Source of the DNA: Micromonosporaceae bacterium
GTDB lineage: Bacteria; Actinomycetota; Actinomycetes; Mycobacteriales; Micromonosporaceae
DNA: 64,000 bases
NCBI GenBank assembly: GCA_020027875.1
Contig: JAHRHA010000008.1
Span: 19,435 to 83,434 of the forward strand
Direction: 5' to 3'
The number at the start of each line of letters is the position of its first letter. Position 1 is the stretch's first letter. Below the pieces are notes generated by a model. That model ran no database searches and was not told where the DNA came from. It worked only from the letters and a program-made list of their open reading frames with translations. Below, piece after piece: positions 35,762 to 44,818 of this stretch. The translations under genes and the position numbers were made by a program.

Positions 35762-36167
35762 GTGATGCTCCTTCCCGTTTGCCGCCGGCCAACACGAACA
35801 GCGCACTTCGGCGTGTGCCGGCCATTCCCACCGCCAAGGCTGACATTCCCACGGCCAAATGGAAGACGTTGTCGACCGGACCTAGCGGGATGGCGAGCGC
35901 TGACGTGAGCAACAGACCGTCGATGAACCATCCGACAACGCCCAGCGGTGTGTAGAGAGCAGCGATGAACCAGGTGAACAAGACCGCTGGCGTATCCGAT
36001 CGCGCTAGCCAGCCGGCGTATCCGGCGATCATCGCCGAGCCGAGGTGCAGCACGCCGTGGGTCCAGTCGTGCGCAAGCCGGTGCTCGATAAGCTTGACCA
36101 CCGTTGGATAGACCGTGAAGGCGAGGAAAACCACGGCCGCGACACGGCAATACCACCGATAACCCAT
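35754..36167 (-). CDS. DUF4383-type small membrane protein
   Basis: 137 residues, four hydrophobic segments. The pattern HGVLHLGSAMIAGYAGWLAR and the later GPVDNVFHLAVGMSALAVGM, with conserved His residues in the membrane repeats, matches the DUF4383 group of actinobacterial membrane proteins. Function unknown. It is first in a two-gene operon with the acyl-CoA dehydrogenase and its promoter region holds the TetR-site at 36216-36237. Confidence 0.75.
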   Translation of the reverse strand: MGYRWYCRVAAVVFLAFTVYPTVVKLIEHRLAHDWTHGVLHLGSAMIAGYAGWLARSDTPAVLFTWFIAALYTPLGVVGWFIDGLLLTSALAIPLGPVDNVFHLAVGMSALAVGMAGTRRSALFVLAGGKREGASRE

Positions 36168-36215
36168 GGTCGAATCCTAGGTGGTGGGCGGTGCGCCCGC
36201 GAGATCACGCCCGCC

Positions 36216-36237
36216 ATCTGGATGATCTATTCCGGTT
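36216..36237. promoter_or_regulatory. Operator copy 1 (upstream of tetR and DUF4383 operon)
   Basis: A 22-base element whose minus strand matches the element at 36968-36989 in 20 of 22 positions; the common core is GGAATAGATCATCCAG. It lies between the divergent starts at 36167 and 36259. The arms around the eight-base centre ATAGATCA are partly symmetrical (CGGA / TCCA), as for a TetR dimer site. Confidence 0.7.
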
Positions 36238-36258
36238 GTTACCGGTAGACTCGTGGTC

Positions 36259-36957
36259 ATGACCTCGAAAGCCCGCTCCACCTCCGCCGACGCCGACCAG
36301 GCGGAGGCGGCAAGCCCGGCCCTGCGGGCCGATGCCGAGCGTAACCGCCAACGCCTCATCACAGCCGCGCGGGAAGTCTTCGCGGAGCGCGGCCTGGACG
36401 TGCCGATCGAGGACATTGCGCGCCACGCCGGGGTCGGTGTGGCCACCCTGTACCGGCGATTCCCGACCCGTGCCGACCTCATCGCGGGCGCGTTCGAGGC
36501 CAAGATGGCCGCGTACGCCGACGCGGTCGCCGACGCCCTCGTCAAACCGGATCCCTGGATGGGGTTCTGCGACTACCTCCAGCGGGTGTGCGCTATGCAG
36601 GCGGGAGACCGAGGCTTCGCCAACGTACTAACCATGACGTTCCCCACGGCCAAGCGGTTCGAGGCAGAGCGCGACCGCGCCTATTACAGCCTGGTCGAAC
36701 TGATCGGTCGGGCCAAGGCGGCCGGCAAGCTGAGGACCGACTTCTCACCCGAAGACATCATCATGCTGCTCATGGCGAATGCGGGTGTTGTGACCGCCAC
36801 CGCCGACGCCGCCCCTGACGTGTGGCGGCGCTTTGTCGCGTACATGATCCAGGCGTTCAGCGTCACCAATCCGGCGCCACTGCCGCCACAGGCGACACCC
36901 ACCGCGATGTACCGGGCGCTCATGCGCCTGCGTCACACGAAACCCGGGGCGTCGTAG
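36259..36957 (+). CDS. TetR/AcrR family regulator
   Basis: 232 residues. After a 25-residue leader, the DNA-binding domain reads RLITAAREVFAERGLDVPIE, DIARHAGVGVATLYRRFPTR, ADLIAGAFE; the rest is the helical ligand domain with a Pro-rich tail. Divergent from the DUF4383/acyl-CoA dehydrogenase operon, it probably controls it, perhaps sensing an acyl-CoA; that ligand is inference from the neighbour. Near-identical 22-base operator-like elements lie on both sides of the gene. Confidence 0.9.
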   Translation: MTSKARSTSADADQAEAASPALRADAERNRQRLITAAREVFAERGLDVPIEDIARHAGVGVATLYRRFPTRADLIAGAFEAKMAAYADAVADALVKPDPWMGFCDYLQRVCAMQAGDRGFANVLTMTFPTAKRFEAERDRAYYSLVELIGRAKAAGKLRTDFSPEDIIMLLMANAGVVTATADAAPDVWRRFVAYMIQAFSVTNPAPLPPQATPTAMYRALMRLRHTKPGAS

Positions 36958-36967
36958 ATGTCGGACG

Positions 36968-36989
36968 AACTGGAATAGATCATCCAGTT
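36968..36989. promoter_or_regulatory. Operator copy 2 (downstream of tetR)
   Basis: AACTGGA-ATAGATCA-TCCAGTT: perfect seven-base arms around an eight-base centre, 11 bases past the tetR stop. It is the better-symmetrical copy of the element at 36216-36237 and is inverted relative to it. No gene starts just downstream on the plus strand (the next gene is convergent and ends at 37084), so its target is unclear. Confidence 0.7.
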
Positions 36990-37083
36990 CTACGGTGGTC
37001 GACCTGCACGCCTTGACACTTCCGCAGCGGCGTTTGCTAAGACCTGCCGGTGTTGAGCACTCTTCATCGACCGAGCAAGCACC

Positions 37084-38280
37084 CTAGTTGTGGACGTACG
37101 TAGGGCTGCCGGGCACCACTCCGAGTATCGCAGCGGCAATGTCGGCGACGACGGTTTCCGGGTGGTACCTGGCCGTCATGCACTTCAGCTTCGCCGCCAC
37201 GGCCCTCCGCCGGTCGGGGTGCTGGAGGAAGTAGCACAGCTTCTCTTCCAACTGCGCCTCGCCCAGCTCGTACAGCACGTCCGGATTGCCGTTGCAGATC
37301 TCCGGGTAGCTGCCGAGTCGCGGCAGGATGCAGCAGTTGTCGGTGTACATCGCCTCGAGAGTGGACACACCCAGGCTCTCGTGGCTGGCGGTGGACACCT
37401 GCAGATCGGCCGCCCACAACGCTTGGTAGTACTCGTCCAGCGGCATGTCGCCGCCGAGCATCACTTGCTCCGGGAACCGGTGTGCGAGCGCCGAGATCGT
37501 CTCGCCGCCCGGCTGCCCAGGGGCGAAGTAGCGGGTAAACAGCACAGCCACGTCGTAGCGAGGGAGCACCCGCGCCAGGACGCGGGTAAAGAGATCAGGA
37601 TTCTTGCTGGACACCGGTGCATGGTTGAAGACCACAGTGGTCAATGGGAGGCGTAGGTCGGTGCGGCAGGCGTCGATCCGCTTGACATCGAGCGGCAACC
37701 CGACCACGACGGCCTTGGCGTCCAACTGCCGTGCCAGGCTAACGTTGAAGGCGCTGATATTGTCCCACAGCGTCGCTCGCATGTACTCCGAGGCGAGCAG
37801 GATGCGGTCGAGTACGTGCAGATTCGCCAGGTCCAGCAGTTCCATCCCGGGGTAGACCTGGAAGCGAAACGCGTCGGTCGGATCCCAATGGCTGCCATGG
37901 GTGTAGCCGACGATCGGGACCGACAAACCGAGGTCGAGCGCCATCCGCCTGATCTCCACAGGGAACGACGAGAAGATGTGGAACGAGAAGATGACATCCG
38001 GCGAGTCCTCGACCAGGGCGTTGAGCACGTCCCGGTAGTTTGACAGGATCCAGAAGAGTCGTCGCGTGCGGTCTTCGTGGCCTGTGGTGGAGATAGCGAC
38101 TCGCGGCTGGGAGAGCTCGAATCCCAATGTCACCAACCCGTCCCGGATGGCCGTGGAGGCAGTGATGCCGTACCCGATGGCGTCGCTGGACGGGGCACCC
38201 GTCCTGGGATCTGGCACGGTGTAGCCATCCAGGTAGAGCAGCCTGCGTCGCTTCGGGTTCATCGGCGCCACGTCAGGCAT
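37084..38280 (-). CDS. Glycosyltransferase, GT4-like
   Basis: 398 residues. Retaining GT-B features are seen in the C-terminal half: VVFNHAPVSSKNPDLFTRVL, VMLGGDMPLDEYYQALWAAD, and the donor-site Glu stretch STASHESLGVSTLEAMYTDN. The N-terminus LLYLDGYTVPDPRTGAPSSD and GYTHGSHWDP are less typical. It would transfer a sugar from a nucleotide or lipid donor in the cytosol. The ATG at 38280 overlaps the methyltransferase end by eight bases; ATG 38262 is the alternative. It is last in a four-gene glycan operon. Confidence 0.8.
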   Translation of the reverse strand: MPDVAPMNPKRRRLLYLDGYTVPDPRTGAPSSDAIGYGITASTAIRDGLVTLGFELSQPRVAISTTGHEDRTRRLFWILSNYRDVLNALVEDSPDVIFSFHIFSSFPVEIRRMALDLGLSVPIVGYTHGSHWDPTDAFRFQVYPGMELLDLANLHVLDRILLASEYMRATLWDNISAFNVSLARQLDAKAVVVGLPLDVKRIDACRTDLRLPLTTVVFNHAPVSSKNPDLFTRVLARVLPRYDVAVLFTRYFAPGQPGGETISALAHRFPEQVMLGGDMPLDEYYQALWAADLQVSTASHESLGVSTLEAMYTDNCCILPRLGSYPEICNGNPDVLYELGEAQLEEKLCYFLQHPDRRRAVAAKLKCMTARYHPETVVADIAAAILGVVPGSPTYVHN

Positions 38281-39163
38281 CCTGGTTGGACCGCTTGTAG
38301 CCGAGCACGGCATAGTCCTGCGGTCCCCACAGCAACTGCGAGAGAACTTCGTACATCTGCGGCGACACGCCGTCGCCGCTGTAAAGCGTGAAGGGAGAGA
38401 GCTTCGGATGGAGGGGTCGTACCTCGATGTCGCCGAAACCCTGCGTGGACACGAGGTACTCCATCAGCGCGGAAGGCAGCGGCGACCGGTGGGTCGGGTC
38501 GTTGTAGAAGTCGCAGGCGGCCATCACGAGGTTCGCCGGATTGGGTGTCTCGAGCAGCAAGCAGCCGCCTGGGCGCAACGCCCTCCTGGCCGCGTCCAGC
38601 AGCGCAAGCAGCTCCTCGGTGCCGAGATGCTCGATGAGATGGAAGGCGGTGACCATGTCGACCGAGTCCGGCGGAAGGCCCTGCAGGTGGCCGATGGCAT
38701 CACTCAGCTCGATGTCGAGTCCCCGGGCACGGCCCGCGGCCACGAATCTGGGGTTGGCGTCGACGCCCGAGCACGGTACCCCTGCGTCGCGGAGCAGCGT
38801 GAGCCACTCACCACGTCCGCAGCCGAGGTCCACGACGCCGCCGGTGCCAACCAGCCGGCGTACGTCGGGAAGGTAGCCTTCGAGCTTCGCGCGGACCTCG
38901 GCAGTCGAGCCGCGAAAGCGATCCGTAAAGGCGTCATAGATCGCCGCGAAGCGTGGCCCCCACCCGTCGAGCGCACCCTTCCCGCAGCTCGCCCGCAGTT
39001 CTTGGAGCTCGGCTTCGAGCGCACGCACGCGTTGCTGGGTCTCTTCAGCCAGGCGCTGCGTGTCGGCTACCGCCTGGACGAGTCCGCGCACCTGCGCCTT
39101 GAGATCGAGGTCGCTCGCCTGTGCCGCCAGCGCGTCGCCCTCAGCACCAGCCCCGGCTGTCAT
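38273..39163 (-). CDS. SAM-dependent methyltransferase with N-terminal coiled coil
   Basis: 296 residues. An acidic coiled coil (TQRLAEETQQRVRALEAELQ) precedes a class I methyltransferase: motif I VVDLGCGRGEWLTLLRDAG, acidic end of strand 2 CSGVDANPRF, and VDMVTAFHLIEHL. The post-core LLLETPNPANLVMAACDFYN and DPTHRSPLPS resemble methyltransferases that cap O-antigen or other surface glycans. Overlaps the acyltransferase by four bases and the glycosyltransferase by eight. Likely modifies a glycan or its lipid-linked precursor. Confidence 0.88.
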   Translation of the reverse strand: MTAGAGAEGDALAAQASDLDLKAQVRGLVQAVADTQRLAEETQQRVRALEAELQELRASCGKGALDGWGPRFAAIYDAFTDRFRGSTAEVRAKLEGYLPDVRRLVGTGGVVDLGCGRGEWLTLLRDAGVPCSGVDANPRFVAAGRARGLDIELSDAIGHLQGLPPDSVDMVTAFHLIEHLGTEELLALLDAARRALRPGGCLLLETPNPANLVMAACDFYNDPTHRSPLPSALMEYLVSTQGFGDIEVRPLHPKLSPFTLYSGDGVSPQMYEVLSQLLWGPQDYAVLGYKRSNQDA

Positions 39164-39717
39164 TCGGTGCCGACTTCGCCGACCCCAGCATCAGGGTCAC
39201 CCTCGGCAGCCACCATTTCGCCCGGCCTCGGCACTTCCCGCAGGACCTTCGCCGGACTGCCCGCGACAACCGTGTAAGGCTCGACGTCACGCAGCACCAG
39301 CGATCCAACGCCCACCACCGAATGCGCCCCGATGCGGCAGGGTGCCACGATGATCGCGTGGCTGGAGACCCATACGCCCTCCTCGATGACGATGTCGCGG
39401 CCCGACTGGGGAACGGCCACCTGACGCTCCGCGCCGAACTTCGTCCAGTCGTGCGTGCCGGTGAGAACCGAGACGTTGTGGCCGAAGAACGCGTACTCGC
39501 CGACCGTGATCTCGCCGGACGACAGGTTGAACAGCGCATTGTTCACGATCGCCGTCGGGTGGATATGCAGGCGCGTCGGATCGCCATAGATCAGCGGCCG
39601 GAACAGCGACGGATCCTCGGTGTCCCGGGCGCCAGCGGGCTTGCCGTCATCTGGCCGCCTCAGTAACGCCGCAACGAAGCGACGTGCTTCGCTGGTCACG
39701 CGGTCCAAAAGAGACAT
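39160..39717 (-). CDS. Hexapeptide-repeat acyltransferase (left-handed beta-helix)
   Basis: 185 residues. Repeated hexads such as ITVGEYAFFGHNVSVLTGTH, IVIEEGVWVSSHAIIVAPCR and IGAHSVVGVGSLVLRDVEPY, ending in the standard VVAGSPAKVLRE, define the maltose/galactoside/CysE-like acetyltransferase class. The His of GTHDW is the likely catalytic base. It probably O- or N-acetylates a sugar in the glycan built by the flanking glycosyltransferases. Confidence 0.9.
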   Translation of the reverse strand: MSLLDRVTSEARRFVAALLRRPDDGKPAGARDTEDPSLFRPLIYGDPTRLHIHPTAIVNNALFNLSSGEITVGEYAFFGHNVSVLTGTHDWTKFGAERQVAVPQSGRDIVIEEGVWVSSHAIIVAPCRIGAHSVVGVGSLVLRDVEPYTVVAGSPAKVLREVPRPGEMVAAEGDPDAGVGEVGTE

Positions 39718-39747
39718 GCGATCGCTCCTCCTGCCGGCTCGTGAGGT

Positions 39748-40977
39748 CTACCGCACCCTGCGGTTGTCTCCCTCGAGCACCTCTGCGTATATCCTCGCGT
39801 GGGTCGCGGCGATGTCTGGCCATGTTCGACCCTCGGCGCAGGCGCGACCGTTCCTGGCTAGTCGATCCGCAAGGGCGCCGTCGGATAGGACCAGACGCAT
39901 CGCCTGCGTGAGAGCAATGGTGTCACGCGGCGGAACGCGCAGAACACCCTCGATCTCGGTGGGCCGGGTCACGACGCCTGGTGGAGACGTCGCCACTGTG
40001 GGCACGCCGTGGGCGAGCGCGGCGAGAAGCGATCCCGACTTGGCAGTCACGCCGGCGTTGAACGGGTACACCGCCGTGTCCGCGGCAAGCAGCAGGTGGG
40101 AGATCTCCTGCTCGGGCAGGTACCCGGTGAAGATGACATCTTCCTCGACGCCGTGCCTGCGCGCGACGTCCTCAAGTTCGCGGCGCAGCGCCACGGCGGT
40201 ACCGCCGCGAACCGAGTGGCTCTCGATGCCGCCGGCCAGCACTAGCCGCAGGCGGGGGTGCACACGGCGCACCTGCGCGACGGCCTCGATGAGCCGCTCC
40301 AGCCCTTTCTCTGGGTGGAGGAACCCGAAGAATACGGCGAGGAGGTCGTCCGCTGCCAGTGCGAGTCGCCTCCCCACAGCGGCCCGGGCGTGCTCGCGGT
40401 CGAGCCGCGCTACCGCGATGTTCGCACCGATCGGCACGTGCACCGCAGCGAGGGCGTGTCCCGGCAGGCGGGTGTTCAGTACACGTTTGTGTTCCGGCGC
40501 GGTGACCATTAGCCGGGCCGCCCACAGCGACAACAGAAGCGTCTCCCGCTCCGCGAACCCGCGGTGCTCGACCGCCGACCACGCGGTCGAGCGCAGCCGC
40601 CCAGCAACGCCGTTTGCCGCCCACACCCCGTACTCATGCAGCGTCGCCAGCACGGGTGTCCCGGTCGGTGCAAACCGAGGTAGCAGGCCGACCGCGCGGC
40701 GGAAACCGAAGGCGGACGGCGCGAACTGCACATGCACCAGGTCGAGCCGCAGCTTGGCCATCGCCTGAGCCGCTCGCACAACGCCGCCGACACTCCACCG
40801 GTCCGTCACGCCGATGACCGCATCGTCGGCGCTCTGCGCGTATGCGTGCGCCGTGCATATGAGCGGCTCGAACGGAGTCGACCGCAGGTGTCGGGCTAGT
40901 TGGCAGGTGTAGTCGGCCACCCCGTCGTAGGCCGGATCGAATTGCCCGCAGACGAGCCCGATGCGCGGCCCACTCAT
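39748..40977 (-). CDS. Glycosyltransferase family 4
   Basis: 409 residues, GT-B fold. N-terminal IGLVCGQFDPAYDGVADYTC with the glycine-rich acceptor loop; C-terminal AVFFGFLHPEKGLERLIEAV, VIFTGYLPEQEISHLLLAAD and GSLLAALAHGVPTVATSPPG typical of GT4. It is first in the operon and probably adds a sugar early in the glycan. About 310 bases upstream to the divergent hydrolase hold no gene and must contain both promoters. Confidence 0.9.
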   Translation of the reverse strand: MSGPRIGLVCGQFDPAYDGVADYTCQLARHLRSTPFEPLICTAHAYAQSADDAVIGVTDRWSVGGVVRAAQAMAKLRLDLVHVQFAPSAFGFRRAVGLLPRFAPTGTPVLATLHEYGVWAANGVAGRLRSTAWSAVEHRGFAERETLLLSLWAARLMVTAPEHKRVLNTRLPGHALAAVHVPIGANIAVARLDREHARAAVGRRLALAADDLLAVFFGFLHPEKGLERLIEAVAQVRRVHPRLRLVLAGGIESHSVRGGTAVALRRELEDVARRHGVEEDVIFTGYLPEQEISHLLLAADTAVYPFNAGVTAKSGSLLAALAHGVPTVATSPPGVVTRPTEIEGVLRVPPRDTIALTQAMRLVLSDGALADRLARNGRACAEGRTWPDIAATHARIYAEVLEGDNRRVR

Positions 40978-41286
40978 TCACCACCTCGCCTCTGCCCGTC
41001 CCCGAACGCACGCTCGCGACGTGGGACAACCCGGCACTTGGTGCCTCGCCGGTACCCTGCGACACCACGTGCCCGGCGGTCGTGTTGATCATGAAGATCG
41101 AGACCGCCCACGATGGCTGTCGCTCCGGCCGTAGATTGATCTTGCAGTTGAGCGGCGCCGCCCAGCTCCACACTGCCATCCTGCCCGGCTCTCCACCTCA
41201 GAAGCAAAATGGACCGGCAGGCTGGCCGCGACAGCCGCTAACCGCTGCACGCAACTCCGTCGGGCTGCCGTGCATACGATCGGGAC
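40978..41286. other. Intergenic region between divergent genes, nothing specific recognised
   Basis: Promoters for the glycan operon (minus strand) and the hydrolase (plus strand) must lie here. I found no strong -35/-10 pair, no clear palindrome and no convincing small reading frame. Confidence 0.4.
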
Positions 41287-42096
41287 ATGGCCGAGGACCA
41301 GCGCGTGCGTCTCGCAACGGGAGTTTCGCTTCCGTACGTAACGTGGGGCGACCCCTCGGGAACCCCGGTCGTCCTCCTGCATCCGTGGGCCGAGTCGATG
41401 CGCTGCTTCGACCGCCTCTTCCCGTTGCTGCCCGAGTCCGTCTACGCACTGGCGATGGACCAACGCGGCCACGGTGACGCCGACAAGCCGGAGGACGGGT
41501 ACGCCCTGACGGACTTCGCCGACGACGTCGAGGCGTTCATCGACGCGATGGGCCTGACCTCTGCGGTGCTGTTGGGATCGTCTAGCGGCGGGTACGTCGC
41601 GCAACAAGTAGCGGCTGCCTGCCCGCACTGCGTCAACGGCCTCGTTCTCGTCGGATCGCCACGAAGTCTGCTCGGCCGTCCCCCGTTCATGGACGAGGTG
41701 GATCAGCTGACCGACCCAGTGGACCGGGCCTGGGTGAGGCGTTCATTGACCTGGTTCCCGCTCCACCATGAGGTACCGAACTGGTATCTCGAGGAGCGTG
41801 TCGATGACGGCGCACGCATTCCCGCACACGTCTGGCGCGACACTCTCACCGGATTGACCACCGCGCTCCCGCCGACCGAGGTGGCGCAGGTAACCGCGCC
41901 CGCGTTGATCATCTGGGGAGACCGTGACGAACTGCTGTCTCGGCGCGAGCAGGAGGCGCTCCGCGCAGCCATGCCGAACTCGCGGCTGATTGTGTACGAG
42001 GCCACCGGTCACCTGGTCCTATGGGAGCAACCAGAGCGGGTGGCCGCAGACCTGATGGACTTCCTTGTGGCCTACCCCGGCCCCGCCGGCGACTGA
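41287..42096 (+). CDS. Alpha/beta hydrolase
   Basis: 269 residues. VVLLHPWAESMRCFDRLFPL, AMDQRGHGDADKPEDGYALT, nucleophile elbow LLGSSSGGYVAQ (Ser about residue 99), acid LIIWGDRDELLSRRE, and His in VYEATGHLVLWEQPERVA: the complete haloperoxidase/epoxide-hydrolase-like set. Substrate unknown; cytosolic. No clear operon partner: the next gene on this strand begins 186 bases later. Confidence 0.92.
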   Translation: MAEDQRVRLATGVSLPYVTWGDPSGTPVVLLHPWAESMRCFDRLFPLLPESVYALAMDQRGHGDADKPEDGYALTDFADDVEAFIDAMGLTSAVLLGSSSGGYVAQQVAAACPHCVNGLVLVGSPRSLLGRPPFMDEVDQLTDPVDRAWVRRSLTWFPLHHEVPNWYLEERVDDGARIPAHVWRDTLTGLTTALPPTEVAQVTAPALIIWGDRDELLSRREQEALRAAMPNSRLIVYEATGHLVLWEQPERVAADLMDFLVAYPGPAGD

Positions 42097-42281
42097 GCCG
42101 GACGGCGTCCGTCCCTTCAGGACACCGCAGCGAGCCTGGCCGCACACGACCCACCGGGCGATGGCCAGGAGTCTGTCGCGGTGGCACCGGCCAGCATATT
42201 TGACGCCGGCCTGTGGGCTGCTAACCTGCAGGCCCAGACAGCCACAACTCCCGGTATCCGGTTTAACCCTTTTGGGACACT

Positions 42282-43862
42282 ATGCTTCGGTGCAGCGTAC
42301 GCGTGGCGATGCTCGCCGGCGTCCTGTTGACCGTTGGGTGCACCGCGGTGCCCGTTGCTCCTGGCCCGACTCCTACCCCGGCGTCGACGCCGGGCCCGGC
42401 TCAGGCGCCGCCGCGTACGGCCTTGCCGGCCGAAAACACCACCGTGGTGACGGGTAACGGCGCCGCGGAGTTGGCGCTCGTGACCAGCAGGTCGCTATAC
42501 CTCCACGCTCCCGCCGTCGTGCTGGCCGGCGAGGGGGACGAGGCCAGCCTGGCCACGGCGACCTCCGCCGCGACGAAACTCGGCGTTCCGGTGCTTCTCA
42601 CGCCGGGGTCCGGCAGCGCGACAGCGAGCGCGGCCGCGGACCTGCGCACCGAGCTGAGCCGGCTCGCACCACAGACTGTCGTGACCGTAGGCGCGGCGGC
42701 GACGCTCTGGACGCAGGGTGTTCCGTTGATCGCCTCCGGCGACACCGGTTCCCCGACACCGTCCGCCGGCGCGGACACGATCGTGCTGGAACCGGGAGAT
42801 GGTGTGGCGTTACCGGATGTCACGCCCGCGGCACCGCTTGACGAGTTGCTGGTCCTCGCGCTCGATCAGCCCGCCAGCAGGGCTGCGACGGCGACCGCGC
42901 GGGCCAGCGGCGCTCGCGTCCTGCTGGTCGCCAACCCCGACCCCCGTACCAATGACGACGTGATCAAGGCATTGGCCGGCCAGTCGACGGCACGGGTCCT
43001 GGCGTTGGGTACCGAATTCGGCCCGGCTGACCGGCTGCGACGTCGAATTGACACCGCGGCGAATGGCACCCTGCTGCCCGGCGGTGGCCAGGTGCTCTTC
43101 CCCGGCCGCCGCATGGTCGCCCTTTACGGCCACCCGGGCGACTCCGGCCTGGGCTCGCTGGGTGAGCAGTCCCTCAGCGCGGCCATCACTCGGGCGCGAA
43201 AGGTAGCAGCCAGCTACAGCTCCTTAGTGAAAGAACCGGTTGTGCCCGCCTTTGAGATCATCGCGACCGTGGCGTCCAGCGCGGCCGGAGCCGATGGCAA
43301 CTACTCCAGCGAGTCCACAATCGCGCACCTGCGGCCGTGGGTCGACGCCGCGCGAAGGGCCGGCATCTACGTTGTGCTCGACCTGCAGCCGGGGCGCACC
43401 GATTTCCTCACCCAGGCCAAGCTGTACACGCCGCTGCTGACGCAGCCGCACGTGGGCCTTGCCCTGGATCCGGAGTGGCGTTTGAAGGCCGGTCAACGAC
43501 ACTTGGTGCAGATCGGCTCGGTGAGCGCAGCGGAAATCAACAAGACGGCCGCCTGGCTGGCCGACCTCACTCGCCAACACAACCTGCCGCAGAAGGTACT
43601 GATGCTGCATCAGTTCCGGCTCGACATGATCACAAACCGAGCAAGCGTAGACACCAGCTACGACGAACTGCGGGTGGTCATCCACGCCGACGGATTCGGC
43701 ACCCGAGGGCAGAAATTCGACACGTGGAGAAACATGCACGTGAAGCCGCCGCCGAACGTGTGGTGGGGTTGGAAGAATTTCTACGACGAGGACCGGCCTA
43801 CGTTCACGCCCCGGCAGACCGTCGCAGTTGCGCCATCGCCCGTCTTCATTTCCTACCAGTGA
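42282..43862 (+). CDS. Secreted lipoprotein with cell-wall-binding-repeat-like N-terminus
   Basis: 526 residues. The signal peptide ends in the lipobox LLTVGC (Cys20), so the mature protein is lipid-anchored outside, after which a Pro/Thr linker follows. Residues about 70-240 contain units such as VVLAGEGDEASLATATSAAT and LGVPVLLTPGSGSATASAAA, close to the CW_binding_2 pattern of cell-wall anchoring. The C-terminal 250 residues (VPAFEIIATVASSAAG, STIAHLRPWVDAARRAGIYV, VLDLQPGRTDFLTQAKLY, VGLALDPEWRL) resemble a TIM-barrel-like domain seen in related actinobacterial lipoproteins. Function unknown. Confidence 0.8.
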   Translation: MLRCSVRVAMLAGVLLTVGCTAVPVAPGPTPTPASTPGPAQAPPRTALPAENTTVVTGNGAAELALVTSRSLYLHAPAVVLAGEGDEASLATATSAATKLGVPVLLTPGSGSATASAAADLRTELSRLAPQTVVTVGAAATLWTQGVPLIASGDTGSPTPSAGADTIVLEPGDGVALPDVTPAAPLDELLVLALDQPASRAATATARASGARVLLVANPDPRTNDDVIKALAGQSTARVLALGTEFGPADRLRRRIDTAANGTLLPGGGQVLFPGRRMVALYGHPGDSGLGSLGEQSLSAAITRARKVAASYSSLVKEPVVPAFEIIATVASSAAGADGNYSSESTIAHLRPWVDAARRAGIYVVLDLQPGRTDFLTQAKLYTPLLTQPHVGLALDPEWRLKAGQRHLVQIGSVSAAEINKTAAWLADLTRQHNLPQKVLMLHQFRLDMITNRASVDTSYDELRVVIHADGFGTRGQKFDTWRNMHVKPPPNVWWGWKNFYDEDRPTFTPRQTVAVAPSPVFISYQ

Positions 43863-43886
43863 GTCGGGGAACCGCCCCGGCGGGAC

Positions 43887-44651
43887 TTACATCTCTTGAT
43901 CGGTCGGTCGGATGAGCATCTCGTTGACGGCGACATGTCGCGGGCGGGTGACGATGTAGGTGATCGCGTCGGCGATGTCCTCGGCCTGCAGCCGCTCCAT
44001 CGCCGCGAATCGCTGGCGCAGGCCCTCCTGGACCTCGGGCCTGTTGTGGCTGGCCAATTCCGTCGCAACTGCTCCAGGCTCAACGAGCGACACACGGACG
44101 TGGCGCTTGGTGACCTCCTGCCGGAGCGATTCACTGAACGCGCCAACGCCGTGCTTGGTCGCGTTGTAGACGCCGCTGCCGTTGCGCGCTTGCCGCCCCG
44201 CGACGGAGCTGATGTTCACCATGTCGGCCACCCGGCGAGGGCTGTCCTCGGCCGCCCGCGACAGATGCGGCAGCGCCGCATGCGCACAGTAGAGCAGACC
44301 TAGCACGTTGAGCTGCACCATCAGTTGCCACTCTGTGATCGGCGCGCCGACGATCGGGCCCAGCAGCATGACACCGGCGTTGTTGACCAGCGTGTCGAGC
44401 CGGCCGAACTCGGCGACCGTACGCTCAACCACGTCGCTGGCCTGGTGCTCGTCGGTCACATCCGTCTCCAGAACCAGCGCCGTGCCGCCCCGTTCGCGGA
44501 TGGTCGCGGCCAGCGTGTCCAGCCGGTCCTTGCGCCGCGCCGCCACCGCCACGGCGGCACCCTCCGCGGCTAGGGACAGGGCCGCCGCCGCACCGATCCC
44601 GCTTGATGCTCCGGTCACCAGCGCTACGGTGCCGTCCAGTCGCTCCGCCAT
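43887..44651 (-). CDS. Short-chain dehydrogenase/reductase
   Basis: 254 residues. Classical SDR: cofactor motif TGASSGIGAAAAL, acidic DVTDEH at the end of the relevant strand, NNAGV, catalytic Ser in NISSVAGRQ and the YNATK active site. Arg in AVAARRKDRLDT favours NADP(H). The family reduces or oxidises small alcohols and ketones; this subgroup (YdfG-like, oxidoreductase acting on beta-hydroxy acids or quinones) is widespread. ATG 44651 has GGGAGG six bases upstream. Confidence 0.92.
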   Translation of the reverse strand: MAERLDGTVALVTGASSGIGAAAALSLAAEGAAVAVAARRKDRLDTLAATIRERGGTALVLETDVTDEHQASDVVERTVAEFGRLDTLVNNAGVMLLGPIVGAPITEWQLMVQLNVLGLLYCAHAALPHLSRAAEDSPRRVADMVNISSVAGRQARNGSGVYNATKHGVGAFSESLRQEVTKRHVRVSLVEPGAVATELASHNRPEVQEGLRQRFAAMERLQAEDIADAITYIVTRPRHVAVNEMLIRPTDQEM

Positions 44652-44818
44652 CGCGTGCCTCCCGACAAAGACCAACGTGCATAGCCTAGTCGGGTCCGTT
44701 GGCGTCATGACGAGCACGCCCGGACGCTCTCGAAGCCAGCCTCGCGGCCGCGTGTCGACGACGAGGCGGTCGAGATGTGACAGGCTTGAGACGCAGAGTC
44801 AACGAGAAGGAGCGGCAG

